Shown here: positions 16,120 through 25,073 of the stretch, piece after piece
Layout of the letters: every line of letters begins with the position of its first letter
How positions within the stretch are numbered: the stretch's first letter is position 1
Assembly (NCBI GenBank): GCA_003023565.1
Contig: PXSA01000017.1
Span: forward strand, 184,072-246,257
DNA: 62,186 nucleotides
From: Halobacteriales archaeon QS_9_68_17
GTDB taxonomy: Archaea; Halobacteriota; Halobacteria; Halobacteriales; Natronoarchaeaceae
Reading direction: 5' to 3'
Notes under the pieces: model-generated
The model's input: only the letters and a program-made list of their open reading frames with translations
The model's database searches: none
What the model was told of the DNA's origin: nothing
Translations under genes and position numbers: made by a program

Positions 16120-17352
16120 TTGCCAAGTGAATGTGCCCTCTGTCAACAGGGAAAGAAGCTGATGGACAGTCATATAATTCCAAATTTTGTGATTCGTTGG
16201 CTCAAAAAGTCAGGTGCAACGCCGTTCCTCCGAACAGCAGAAAATCCAGACACAAGGATTCAGGACTACAAGGAGCCGATGTTATGTGATGATTGTGAGC
16301 AAATATTCTCTGACTGGGAAGGAAAGTTTGCAGGTGGAATGTTCTATCCGTATATCCGGGATCAAAAGGAGGGATTTGAATATGATGATTGGCTGCAGAA
16401 GTTCATCATTTCTATCTCTTGGAGATTTCTTGAAGCAGATAGGACTGATCTGAGTATATTAGATACGTCTTCGAAGAATGCGATTGATCAAGCAAGAGAG
16501 GAATGGAGAAATCTGCTTTTGGGAAATTCTACGCTTTCCGATGAGAACCGAGATCATCACATATTTTTTCTCGATAATATAGAAACTCCTGCGGAGGGCC
16601 TCCCCGATAAGTGGGAATTCTATTCAGATCGTGGGATTGATGCCACAATTGTCGACGCAGATGACGGAGTACACATCTACTTTAAATTTCCTAAGATGTT
16701 TTTCGTGTCGTGTGTTTCCCCCGAATCTATTGACGGATTTGAAGGGGCAGAGGTTTCGGATAGCGAAAGAATTGAGCCTCCACAAAAAATTACGGACCCA
16801 GACTGGGGTTCTTTCTTATTTGGCCGGTCAGATTTGGTTACTGGGGGAACATCCGACAACGAAGTAGAGAAGATTATCGAGCGCATTTCGAAGAACCCGG
16901 AAGAAGCTGTTGAATCTGAGAGCTTTCAAACTTTTCAAAAAGAACAAAATAGGAAAATAGAGTCTCATAGATCTACTAACTATCTAAACCAGGAGTGTCC
17001 GGTTTGCGATATAAAACATATTCAGCTTGACAGTCTTTCTAATAAGCCATTGACGGAATCAGGGATAAACGCGCTGGAGCAATCAGCTAGGGTTGAACGG
17101 GCTAAGGGCATACTGATGCGCCCTGGTACAGAATTCGGTCTATCAACCCCAAAATACGTGACTGGGGCGATAATCTTGGCTCTTCAAAAGAAGACTCATC
17201 TGGTAAATCTATATACAGATACAGGATGGGTGGTGGACAGAGAGTTCCCACATCCAGAAGGGATGGCGGAAGAGGACTTAGACGGATTTGTGGAAATGTT
17301 AGTTGAAGAGTTCGAAGAATACTATCAAGAGAACATCCTTCCAGGTGTATGA
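16120..17352 (+). CDS. Treble-clef (HNH-like) zinc protein, AT-rich
   Basis: A 410-aa protein that begins with a TTG, the only usable start after the in-frame stop at 16111-16113. Residues 5-60 form a zinc-bound treble clef: CALC, then DSHIIPNFVIRWLKK, then LCDDCE. This resembles an HNH nuclease core in which His18 would be the general base. A second CPVC motif is near residue 293. Family members are scattered in bacteria and archaea, often near mobile DNA; nuclease activity is inferred, not shown. Base composition and codon use (many ATA, AGA, TTT) differ from the host, indicating recent transfer. It stands alone on the plus strand. Confidence 0.65.
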   Translation: MPSECALCQQGKKLMDSHIIPNFVIRWLKKSGATPFLRTAENPDTRIQDYKEPMLCDDCEQIFSDWEGKFAGGMFYPYIRDQKEGFEYDDWLQKFIISISWRFLEADRTDLSILDTSSKNAIDQAREEWRNLLLGNSTLSDENRDHHIFFLDNIETPAEGLPDKWEFYSDRGIDATIVDADDGVHIYFKFPKMFFVSCVSPESIDGFEGAEVSDSERIEPPQKITDPDWGSFLFGRSDLVTGGTSDNEVEKIIERISKNPEEAVESESFQTFQKEQNRKIESHRSTNYLNQECPVCDIKHIQLDSLSNKPLTESGINALEQSARVERAKGILMRPGTEFGLSTPKYVTGAIILALQKKTHLVNLYTDTGWVVDREFPHPEGMAEEDLDGFVEMLVEEFEEYYQENILPGV

Positions 17353-17690
17353 TCTCCTTCTCGTCTATACTGGCTAAATGATGATTGAATGGATCTGCTG
17401 AAATCCTCAGACCGTGATAGGATCAACCGTGCGTACTGAATACAGAGCGCGTATCTCACACAGGCTGGTATTTCGGTTAGACCATTCGGACTGTCCGATA
17501 CAGCCTGCGTATCTCCCACTGAGTTATCCTGGCATTTGGTCAGTCGAGTCGTCTCCGCGCGTACACGCCGCAACATAGCGGTTCTCTCTCGATCAGTATT
17601 ACAAGAAAGCGTTACTGGTGACTCCGAAAGAGGACTGAGTTGCAGGAGTCAGAGGAACCCCTGTTCGGATAAAACAAGGATACCTAACAA
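17353..17690. other. Gene-free region between convergent genes
   Basis: This 338-bp stretch lies between the HNH-like gene and the convergent membrane-protein gene. It contains a partly repeated GCGTATCTC (17451 and 17510 areas) but no open frame with family features, no tRNA-like fold and no strong hairpin that I can see. Confidence 0.5.
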
Positions 17691-18134
17691 TTACAACACA
17701 CCAGTTCCGCACGCACTCATATACAACGGTGCAACCACGGTCAACACTCCGATCGTATACCGGACCTCAGAGTGATACGGCATCACCACGCCCTGCCCAT
17801 CCGAATACCACAGAAAACCCGTCGTCAGCCCCAATGTTCCTACTACGTACTCGTTGATGAAATCGGCATACGGCAAGCACACCGGACTAACCGGGGCTGC
17901 ATCAAGCAACGCAATATACAGAATCGCAGTACCAGTGAGATACGCGGCTAGCACAACCTTCGCGTACTCCTTCGGTCCAGGCTTGTCGACATCCCCAGCT
18001 ACCGGAGGTAGGTTGGGCTCTCCAGGGAACCACTCCCGAGATAATAATCTCGGACCGAGCCACCCATGCCAGAAATCGAATGCTAGCGCTCCGAGAAAGA
18101 CAGCCAAACCGACCCACGTCAGAACATCTAGCAT
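17691..18134 (-). CDS. Small membrane protein, third gene of an uncharacterised operon
   Basis: A 147-aa protein with about four hydrophobic segments: LTWVGLAVFLGALAFDFW near residues 4-21, VVLAAYLTGTAILYIALL near 61-78, YVVGTLGLTTGFLWY near 96-110, and IGVLTVVAPLYMSACG near 128-143. No known family. It starts 3 bp after the stop of the 345-aa gene, so co-translation is likely. In the operon it would be the membrane component, possibly an anchor or an effector pore; that is inference from position. Confidence 0.6.
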   Translation of the reverse strand: MLDVLTWVGLAVFLGALAFDFWHGWLGPRLLSREWFPGEPNLPPVAGDVDKPGPKEYAKVVLAAYLTGTAILYIALLDAAPVSPVCLPYADFINEYVVGTLGLTTGFLWYSDGQGVVMPYHSEVRYTIGVLTVVAPLYMSACGTGVL

Positions 18135-18137
18135 CGA

Positions 18138-19175
18138 TTAGTCAGACAGACTCTCGAACGTTTGCTGCTCGCTGAGTGCCGGGCTGAACAACTCAGTGAT
18201 CGGCCCCAGCTGATCCGCGGTCGCCTTCAACTGAGTGAACGTGGTCTCGTCACCATTCCAAAATCGCTCCCCGTTCTGGTAGACGGGACTCAAGACTCCG
18301 ACCTCCTCCAATTGGACGAGATACCGCGACGTTTTGAACAACTTCTTTCGCTGTTCCCGGCCATCGTACTCAAATTCGATACCTTTGCGGAGATCCGATT
18401 CCTTGATGATGGGGAGTTCATCCAGCTCAAGCGCACGCCGGTAGTAGTACCCGGCCAGTGCAAGATACGGACCGAGCGTCCGCTTGATCATCTCGAACTC
18501 ACCAACGTTATGCTCGAAGTACCGACCCAGCACCGCATTCAGTTCATCCTGGTGGGTCTCGATCCGGTGACCCTCGAATTTATCCTTCTCTTGGATGGTG
18601 TTGAGAACATCACCACTCCGGAGTACATCGCCTCTGCGTTTCAGCAGATCAAGCTCTACCAGACTGTCGATATACTTTTGATACTTATCGGAGTCCTCGT
18701 AACTATCCATCATCTCGATCGCCGCAACCGCGATCTCGCCGTTGAGGATAACTTCGGAGAGGATGTCTTGAAGGGGTGCGTACTGGTTTTCGGGGAATGG
18801 GAGATGCGAAAGGTTACTCCCGGTTGCGCGCACCAGCGCCTTCTGAATCGCCTCATTGAGCTCCTTCTCGTAATCCTCCAATGCGTCTTTGACCTGCGAC
18901 TTCGTTGGATAATCAATGTCTTTCGTTGATGCATCCACTGTGACATCACCGACGTGTATCGGGTCTAGGAAGCGCAGGTCAACTGCGTTCTCTCGACCTT
19001 CGTCGAGGATGAGCTTTGGGGATCGGAGAATGATGGGGAACGTGTATTCGAGTTCTTCTTCATCGAACTCGCCGTCTTCCAAGCGGAGGTATGTACCAAG
19101 GTTAAAGCGTACAGCTTCCATCGCTGCACGGCGGGCTTCCGATGGATCGACGCCTGCATCTTCCATTGTACTCAT
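18138..19175 (-). CDS. Uncharacterised 345-aa protein, second gene of the same operon
   Basis: I do not recognise the family. The first 80 residues look like a beta-rich region (LEYTFPIILRSPKLIL, AVDLRFLDPIHVGDVTVDAS). Residues about 90-120 form an amphipathic helix (DALEDYEKELNEAIQKALVRATG), and the second half is helical with segments resembling winged-helix units (YIDSLVELDLLKRRGDVLRS; LFKTSRYLVQLEEVGVLSP). It has no transmembrane segment. Its ATG overlaps the stop of the upstream protease gene by 4 bp (ATGA), and the membrane-protein gene follows 3 bp after its stop. Coupled translation suggests a three-protein complex. A sensor or adaptor role is possible but unproven. Confidence 0.65.
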   Translation of the reverse strand: MSTMEDAGVDPSEARRAAMEAVRFNLGTYLRLEDGEFDEEELEYTFPIILRSPKLILDEGRENAVDLRFLDPIHVGDVTVDASTKDIDYPTKSQVKDALEDYEKELNEAIQKALVRATGSNLSHLPFPENQYAPLQDILSEVILNGEIAVAAIEMMDSYEDSDKYQKYIDSLVELDLLKRRGDVLRSGDVLNTIQEKDKFEGHRIETHQDELNAVLGRYFEHNVGEFEMIKRTLGPYLALAGYYYRRALELDELPIIKESDLRKGIEFEYDGREQRKKLFKTSRYLVQLEEVGVLSPVYQNGERFWNGDETTFTQLKATADQLGPITELFSPALSEQQTFESLSD

Positions 19176-19843
19176 AGTTCATCCCTCCGCGTTGGTTCCA
19201 GCCCGTCCCTGAGTCTCGGTTCTATAGCCGTATTAAACTCCGGGTCCCAGGCATCATCTAGACTGTCTATTTCCAGCGTTGTAGTTCCTTCTACAAGAGG
19301 GTCCTCAATTGTGATGTGCTCGTCACCGACTCCGCACACCACAACCGCATGCATTGGCCCCTCTCCTCGCTTATTGTTCTTCAGGAGAACCTGATCAACC
19401 CAGATGATAGTCGGCAGCAACTGATCGAGTCCTTCGCTGGCGAACTCGTCGACTCGCTGTGGCAGTCCATTATACCTATACTGGAGATGTAGTTTCAGGC
19501 CGCCGGTTTCGGACGCAAGCTGCGTGAGCGGCTCCTGCCCGACGTCTTCCCAACCCAGGTCACCGATATCGATGTACTCGCTGATGAGATCTAGCTTCGG
19601 GGGCTGCGTTCTGTCACGAACGCCTTTGTCTGGGTATTCGTTCGCGACGTAGTGAATGGTTGTCCAGAGGGCGTAATGAATGCACTCGGGGGCGCTCTGG
19701 GCTTGTCGATACCCCGGCATATGGAGCATATCGTAGTCATGCTTGCCAGGATTCGCTATTAGCGGGCTCCCTACCATCGATATCCCCACTGCTTCGCGTG
19801 CATGAGTCCCTCTGACAACTAATCTTATGGGTTGATACTTCAA
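19172..19843 (-). CDS. C39-like (papain-fold) cysteine protease, first gene of the operon
   Basis: A 223-aa protein. QSAPECIHYALWTTIHYV carries a Gln (Q49) five residues before Cys54, the oxyanion/nucleophile pair of C39 peptidases. GPMHAVVVCGVGDEHITIEDPLVEG supplies His165 and Asp181 in the expected order and spacing (HAVVV, then IEDP). All three catalytic positions are therefore present. It has no transmembrane or ABC parts, unlike bacteriocin exporters. The start is uncertain: TTG 19843 opens the frame, ATG 19777 and ATG 19729 are alternatives, and all keep the catalytic core. It is the promoter-proximal gene, overlapping the next by 4 bp. Its substrate may be one of its operon partners. 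Confidence 0.65.
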   Translation of the reverse strand: MKYQPIRLVVRGTHAREAVGISMVGSPLIANPGKHDYDMLHMPGYRQAQSAPECIHYALWTTIHYVANEYPDKGVRDRTQPPKLDLISEYIDIGDLGWEDVGQEPLTQLASETGGLKLHLQYRYNGLPQRVDEFASEGLDQLLPTIIWVDQVLLKNNKRGEGPMHAVVVCGVGDEHITIEDPLVEGTTTLEIDSLDDAWDPEFNTAIEPRLRDGLEPTRRDEL

Positions 19844-20043
19844 ACCATAGGCTCCACCGATTCAAGTCACACCAATAGCCTTAGTTGGGACGCAAGTCCC
19901 GTCACCGAACGTCGACGCGCTCCCCGATGTTGGCTAGTTCGACTATATGTCCCGACCTGCTGGTTCGCGCCCTGTATTCAGCACGCCATTAGCACCAACT
20001 GCCGAGGATTTCAACAGAGCCGCCTGAACAGCAAAATCATCGC

Positions 20044-20760
20044 CTATACTGAAAGGGTACCACCTTTCACTCTTAGCCACTCTTGCCTCTCCCGGTAGTC
20101 AGGAACCAATGTTCCGACGGTATTCCAGAACGCATCCGAGTGCTCCTCATGCTTGAAATGAGCGAGCTCATGGGCTACGACGTAGTCCTGAATCTTCCGG
20201 GGCCCGAGAATCAGACGCCAGTGCAAGGATACCTTTCCCGGTCGGTATTCTCCCCACCGACGCCGTAACGTTTTCACCTCAATGTCCACCTCGTCAAGAC
20301 CCAGCTTTTCGAGGTAGCTATTTGCCCGCTCTGGAAGTTTTTCAGTTGCTTCACGAACGTACCAGTCGACAACGGCCTGCTGCTTTCTGCGAGTGTTAAC
20401 TGATGTCGATTCAGGGACCAACAACTCGAAGCGCGTCCCATCAAATCGTAGTTCTGGTTCAGGAACGGCCGCCTCGCTCACCTGGAGCCGGTAGCGACGG
20501 CCGTTGTAGAGAAGCTTCTCGCCGCTCAGGTACTCCTTATCCAGCGGTGGATCGTCTTGCTCCGCGAGACCGTATAGCGTTTCGAGAATCCACTGTTTCT
20601 TGTCCGCCAGGACCTCCTCAACGTCATCTATGGACGCTTCCACAGGTGCCCGGACAGTCAGCTCCATGGAGCCATCCATGGAGAGTCCGATAGTAGAACG
20701 GTCGGGGCTCCACTCGATTTCATAGGGGACGACCGTCTGACCGAGATGGTACTCTCTCAT
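20044..20760 (-). CDS. YgjP-like M48-family zinc metalloprotease linked to type I R-M
   Basis: A 238-aa protein of the YgjP/DUF45 group. The zinc motif HELAHFKHEEHSDAFW (HExxH then a third ligand near the second HS) lies in the C-terminal third, preceded by RRRWGEYRPGKVSLHWRLILGPRKIQDYVVAHELAH, the family hallmark. The N-terminal half is beta-rich (VPYEIEWSPDRSTIGLSMDG). ATG 20760 overlaps the hsdR stop codon in ATGA, so it is translated with HsdR. YgjP-like proteases often neighbour hsd genes; a role in turnover or safety control of the R-M complex is a reasonable inference but not shown. Confidence 0.85.
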   Translation of the reverse strand: MREYHLGQTVVPYEIEWSPDRSTIGLSMDGSMELTVRAPVEASIDDVEEVLADKKQWILETLYGLAEQDDPPLDKEYLSGEKLLYNGRRYRLQVSEAAVPEPELRFDGTRFELLVPESTSVNTRRKQQAVVDWYVREATEKLPERANSYLEKLGLDEVDIEVKTLRRRWGEYRPGKVSLHWRLILGPRKIQDYVVAHELAHFKHEEHSDAFWNTVGTLVPDYRERQEWLRVKGGTLSV

Positions 20761-23729
20761 GGCTTGTAGTGGGCTCTTGCAAGTTCCACGATGCGATTCG
20801 TGAGCTGGGTACGCTCGCTGTCGGACATGGATACGTCGGCCTGGATGAGCCGGAGCTTCACTTTCTTCCGAAGCTTCTGCTGGAGGGATACCTTCTGTTG
20901 CCACTCAACGACGCTGGCAACGTCTTCAACCTCAGCGACGATGTCGCCGGTCAATTCGACGAGCGCCTCTTGTTTGACGGCCCGATCTTCGGTTTTGAGC
21001 ACGTCTTCAAGCGCGTGGTAGAAGGAAAGTTCCGTCTCGTCTGCGAGCCCCTTGGAGCGCGCTTGTTGGTCCCGAGAGCGCATTTCGTCGAGGACCTTCT
21101 TGAGTTCCTCGATGATTTCCTGATCGCTCATGCGCTTTTGCTTGTACTTCTCGATGAGTTCTTCGACGCGCTCCTGGAGAGAGCCGTACTGAACTGGGTC
21201 TTCGTCGAAGCGAACCGAAATCTCGTGTTGGACTGCATGGCGCATCTCACTCGCTCGGGCTTGGTCGTCCTCTAGGCTATTAATCTTCGCACCAAACTCC
21301 CCCTCGTCCATGATGGAAACGGGGTCGTCGTTGAGCACGTCGATACCCTTCGAGCGGATGTGTTTCTGGATGAGCTCTCGGACCTTTTCGCCACACCCCT
21401 CCAGATTCATCGAGTCGTCCCGGTAGCGTTGCTTTGCTCGCGCATAGATCTCGCTGAGACGGTCGAAGTCGCTCTTGTAGGGATTCGCCATCGGGTCAGG
21501 CAGCACGATGTCCATCAGCTGTGAGAAGCGCTTGTACGCGTTCTTGAACTCGATACGGGTGTCCTCCGGTTCGAGTGTCTGGAGACACGCCTCCATGTCC
21601 TCGATGTCGTCGAAGAACGAGACCGCCTTCCGGTGGGCAGCTTCGAGCTCCGGTTTCTTGTCCGAGAGCGGCACCATCGCGTGTTTCACGTCGTCGTCGC
21701 TGAACATCGCCAGGGCCGTCTTGAGGTCGTCGGAGATTCCGTAGTAGTCGACGATGAGCCCGTGATTCTTCTCCGGGAACGGCCGGTTGACGCGGGCGAT
21801 AGCCTGCAGGAGGTTGTGCTCACGCAGCGGTTTGTCGAGGTACATCACCTGGGCAACCGGCGCGTCGAAGCCGGTGAGCAGCATATCGCACATGACTAGG
21901 AGCTCGACCTCGCCGTTCGGGTCGACGAATTCCTCTTTGTACTTCGAGAGTTCGGAGTCACTCGGTGCCCACTCCTTGACCTCCTCGGGGTCGTTGTGGC
22001 CGTGCGAGATGACGACGCGAGATTCAGGGCCATTCAACTGGTCGAGTATTTTCTTGTATCGGATGGCGGCCCGCTTGCTGGTCGTCACGACCATTCCCTT
22101 GAACGGCAAGGCGATTTGGTTCTCGTAGTGCTCGACGATATCGAGCGTCACCTCTTCGATTCGTGCTTCGGCCTCGGCGAGGTCGCGCTCCTGGGCGTAT
22201 CGCTTCTGGATCTCTACCTTCTCCTCATCGGTTCGGTCCTCAAAGACGCGGTCAAAAATACGGTCGAGATTCGCGCCTTCGAGGTGGATGTCGGCGAGCC
22301 GGCCTTGATAGAGGATCTCGACGGTGGTGTCGTCTTCGAGCGATTGGTCGATGGTGTACGTGTCGATGTAGTTCCCGAACGTCCGGCGGGTGTTCTTCTC
22401 GTCCTTCTCGATGGGCGTGCCGGTGAAGCCGACGTAGTAGGCGTTCGGCAGCGCCGTCCGCATATTATTCGCGAGCTTCTTGTACTGCGTTCGGTGGGCC
22501 TCGTCGACCATCACGTAAATGTCGTCGTCGCGGGAGAGCACCGGGAAGTCCCCGTCTTCGTCCTCGCGGAGCTGGAACTTCTGGATGAGCGTGGTGATGG
22601 TCTCACCAGCGTTGTACTTGAGTTTCTCGCGGAGGTCGTCGATGTCCTCGGCCTTCTTCGGGTTCGGGAAGCCGCAGCGCTCGAACGTCGCATGGATCTG
22701 GTCGTCGAGCGCGGTGCGGTCGGTGACGAGCAAGAGCGTTGGGTCGGGCTTCGCACGGCGGAGCTTCAGCCCGAGGAAGAGCATCGTCAGTGACTTGCCC
22801 GACCCCTGGGTGTGCCAGACGACTCCGCCCTGGGCTTCCCGCCGACTCCTGTGCTCGATTCGCTCCAGGGCCTTCTCGACGGCGCGGTACTGCTGGTAGC
22901 GGGCGACCAGTTTCACGGCCCCGCTCTGGTTCGTTTCGAAGACGGTGAAGTGCCGGAGCTGGTCGAGCAGGCGCTCGTGGTCGAAGAGCGCGTACAGCAT
23001 CCGGTGCTGGGGCGAAACGTAGTCGACGCCGAGCAGGTCGGCAATGTCCTCGTCTTCCAGCGGGTACGGGTCGCGCCACGGTTTGTACTGGCCCTTGGGT
23101 GTCCCGTAGGTGCCCATCACCGCGCCCTCGTACCACGTCGCTACGGAGAACTGGTTGTACCGGAACAACTCTTCCGCGCCCTCCTTGCCAGTCTCAGTGC
23201 GCTCGTTCTGATAACGCTGGAGTTGTTCGAGCGCCTCGCTTCGTGGTTCGGCGATAATCGGAGCCTTGCACTCGACGACGCCGAGTGGGATACCGTTGAC
23301 GAGCAGGACGATATCGGGTTTGATGACCTCTATCGGCCCCTCGACCCGGAACTGATTGAGCGCGAGGAAGTCGTTGTTCTCAGGGTTCTCGTAGTCGATA
23401 TACTTGACCGTCTGGTGTTTCAGCCCGTGGCCGCAATCCTGCTTGACCGACGTGTGCCGGACGAGTTTCTCGTGAATCTGCTCGTTCTCGTCCATCGTGC
23501 TCGTCCCGGCGACCTGCTGAATCTCACGGACGGCCTTGTCCAGGTTGTTCTCGTCGATCCAAGGGTTCAGGCGCTCGACGGCGTCGCGAAGTCGAGGTTC
23601 GAGTACAGCCGAGGATTCGGTCTCGCGGGGGTCGTGCCAGACGGTTCGCTGCTGGTCAACGACCTCCCAGTCGAGTTGCTGGAGGGTATCGAGGGCAGGC
23701 CGTTCGGACTCGGCGTACTCGCTGGGCAT
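20757..23729 (-). CDS. hsdR: Type I restriction enzyme, R subunit
   Basis: A 990-aa motor-nuclease subunit that, with HsdM and HsdS, translocates and cuts unmodified DNA using ATP. The nuclease PD-(D/E)xK core is KPDIVLLVNGIPLGVVECK (Asp139, Glu153, Lys155). The helicase has Walker A HTQGSGKSLTM at about 306-316, a DEAH box in VMVDEAHRTQYKK near 415, GFTGTPI, and motif VI-like QAIARVNRPFPEKNHGLIVDYYG. The C-terminal 200 residues are helical and would contact HsdM/S. Length is normal and the frame is intact. It starts 3 bp after the hsdS stop. Confidence 0.96.
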   Translation of the reverse strand: MPSEYAESERPALDTLQQLDWEVVDQQRTVWHDPRETESSAVLEPRLRDAVERLNPWIDENNLDKAVREIQQVAGTSTMDENEQIHEKLVRHTSVKQDCGHGLKHQTVKYIDYENPENNDFLALNQFRVEGPIEVIKPDIVLLVNGIPLGVVECKAPIIAEPRSEALEQLQRYQNERTETGKEGAEELFRYNQFSVATWYEGAVMGTYGTPKGQYKPWRDPYPLEDEDIADLLGVDYVSPQHRMLYALFDHERLLDQLRHFTVFETNQSGAVKLVARYQQYRAVEKALERIEHRSRREAQGGVVWHTQGSGKSLTMLFLGLKLRRAKPDPTLLLVTDRTALDDQIHATFERCGFPNPKKAEDIDDLREKLKYNAGETITTLIQKFQLREDEDGDFPVLSRDDDIYVMVDEAHRTQYKKLANNMRTALPNAYYVGFTGTPIEKDEKNTRRTFGNYIDTYTIDQSLEDDTTVEILYQGRLADIHLEGANLDRIFDRVFEDRTDEEKVEIQKRYAQERDLAEAEARIEEVTLDIVEHYENQIALPFKGMVVTTSKRAAIRYKKILDQLNGPESRVVISHGHNDPEEVKEWAPSDSELSKYKEEFVDPNGEVELLVMCDMLLTGFDAPVAQVMYLDKPLREHNLLQAIARVNRPFPEKNHGLIVDYYGISDDLKTALAMFSDDDVKHAMVPLSDKKPELEAAHRKAVSFFDDIEDMEACLQTLEPEDTRIEFKNAYKRFSQLMDIVLPDPMANPYKSDFDRLSEIYARAKQRYRDDSMNLEGCGEKVRELIQKHIRSKGIDVLNDDPVSIMDEGEFGAKINSLEDDQARASEMRHAVQHEISVRFDEDPVQYGSLQERVEELIEKYKQKRMSDQEIIEELKKVLDEMRSRDQQARSKGLADETELSFYHALEDVLKTEDRAVKQEALVELTGDIVAEVEDVASVVEWQQKVSLQQKLRKKVKLRLIQADVSMSDSERTQLTNRIVELARAHYKP

Positions 23730-23732
23730 GGG

Positions 23733-25073
23733 TTAGTTATCGGTATTGACGCGGACCACGCCGGTGAGGAGGTCCTGCATGAGACCACGTTTCAAGCCCT
23801 GAAGATCCTGAAGCCGTCTTTCTTCCGTGCGGATGCTGTCTAAGGCTTTTGATAGTATTTGAACGAACTCCTGTTGTTCGTCGGTAGGCGGAACAGGTAT
23901 TGTGAGAGACTTCACAATCCCAATATTTAGACCACTCATCACTAATCCATGGCTGAGAGAATGAATTTGATCTTCTACAATTTTTGACTCGTCGATCATA
24001 ATTGAGAGAAACTCCGGGACCACCGTTTGTTGATCTGATCGAATGCGGAGAAGATGTGAATCCATAATTCCCCTTTCTGCTTCTGGTGGGAATACTGCTG
24101 AATCGCCTACAGTTCCCATCATGGTCACTAATATGTCATCAGGGAGAATTTCGACTGACTGAAAGTCATTAAATTCGCCCTCTGCGAGAAATTTGTCTCC
24201 CCTTGAGAAATCGTGAGCACTTACGTGCTCTTGTCCATACACTTTGGCCCCATCGTTCCCATACTCAGCATTTTTTAGTTGGGTTCCCGACGGTCCCCCG
24301 CGGATTGCTTTCTTCTCGTCAGCTGAAAGCTCACGAATTTCACGTAGTTCCCAACCATCAGCAATTGAGTATTCTTTCGGTCCAATTCGTTTACTCACGG
24401 GATCATGAGAATCTAGACCAGTGCGGATTAGTTGGGCCACTAACCCCTTTCTCAGTTCTTTCTTATCACTAAGGATCTTGTCCGTCTGCTGAATCTGATT
24501 GTCGACAGTCGAGAGGATGTCGGCGATGCGGCGCTGTTCGTGGAGCGGGGGAAGCGGAATATGAAGGCTACCTTTGAATACGTCGCTTGGGACACGTTGT
24601 CGTCCAGTCGACCCCTCCATGAGGGAGATGGTGACTGATCGAAATTCAGGGAGGTTGGAAAGATAATAGACAAACCGCTCATCGGTCACACCCTCCCGAG
24701 GATGGAAAACAAGGAACTCCGTAGAACCAGAACCTATCTCCGTGGACAATCCATCAATAAACGCGATTTTTCCGTTTTCAGTACACGGTGTGATTTTTGC
24801 GTAAACGGTGTCTCCATTTTTGAACCACGTGGTCGTACAGTCATCCTTGCCACGTTCGGTCCAGTATTCTATAGTTTGTTTTTTCTCATCGACAGCATCC
24901 ATTGGGAGGTAATCAAATGGTCCGTTGTCGGGCTTATTGTACTTCGGGTTGAGTTCAATCGCCTCTTCGAAGGGAACGGACTTCCACTCTCCAGGTATTG
25001 GGATTTCGCGGGGTCCAAGTTTGATTGCTTTATACCCCTCGCGGAGATCAGACTGTTCTAAGGCTTCGCTCAT
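23733..25073 (-). CDS. hsdS: Type I restriction-modification specificity subunit
   Basis: A 446-aa DNA-recognition subunit with two target-recognition domains. TRD1 covers about 25-165 and ends in the conserved helix PLHEQRRIADILSTVDNQIQQTDKIL; TRD2 covers about 230-395 and ends in PPTDEQQEFVQILSKALDSIRTEERRL. The two conserved helical spacers set the gap of a bipartite target site. The TRD regions are more AT-rich than hsdM and hsdR, the usual sign of domain exchange. The start overlaps the hsdM stop by 4 bp. Specificity cannot be predicted by eye. Confidence 0.95.
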   Translation of the reverse strand: MSEALEQSDLREGYKAIKLGPREIPIPGEWKSVPFEEAIELNPKYNKPDNGPFDYLPMDAVDEKKQTIEYWTERGKDDCTTTWFKNGDTVYAKITPCTENGKIAFIDGLSTEIGSGSTEFLVFHPREGVTDERFVYYLSNLPEFRSVTISLMEGSTGRQRVPSDVFKGSLHIPLPPLHEQRRIADILSTVDNQIQQTDKILSDKKELRKGLVAQLIRTGLDSHDPVSKRIGPKEYSIADGWELREIRELSADEKKAIRGGPSGTQLKNAEYGNDGAKVYGQEHVSAHDFSRGDKFLAEGEFNDFQSVEILPDDILVTMMGTVGDSAVFPPEAERGIMDSHLLRIRSDQQTVVPEFLSIMIDESKIVEDQIHSLSHGLVMSGLNIGIVKSLTIPVPPTDEQQEFVQILSKALDSIRTEERRLQDLQGLKRGLMQDLLTGVVRVNTDN

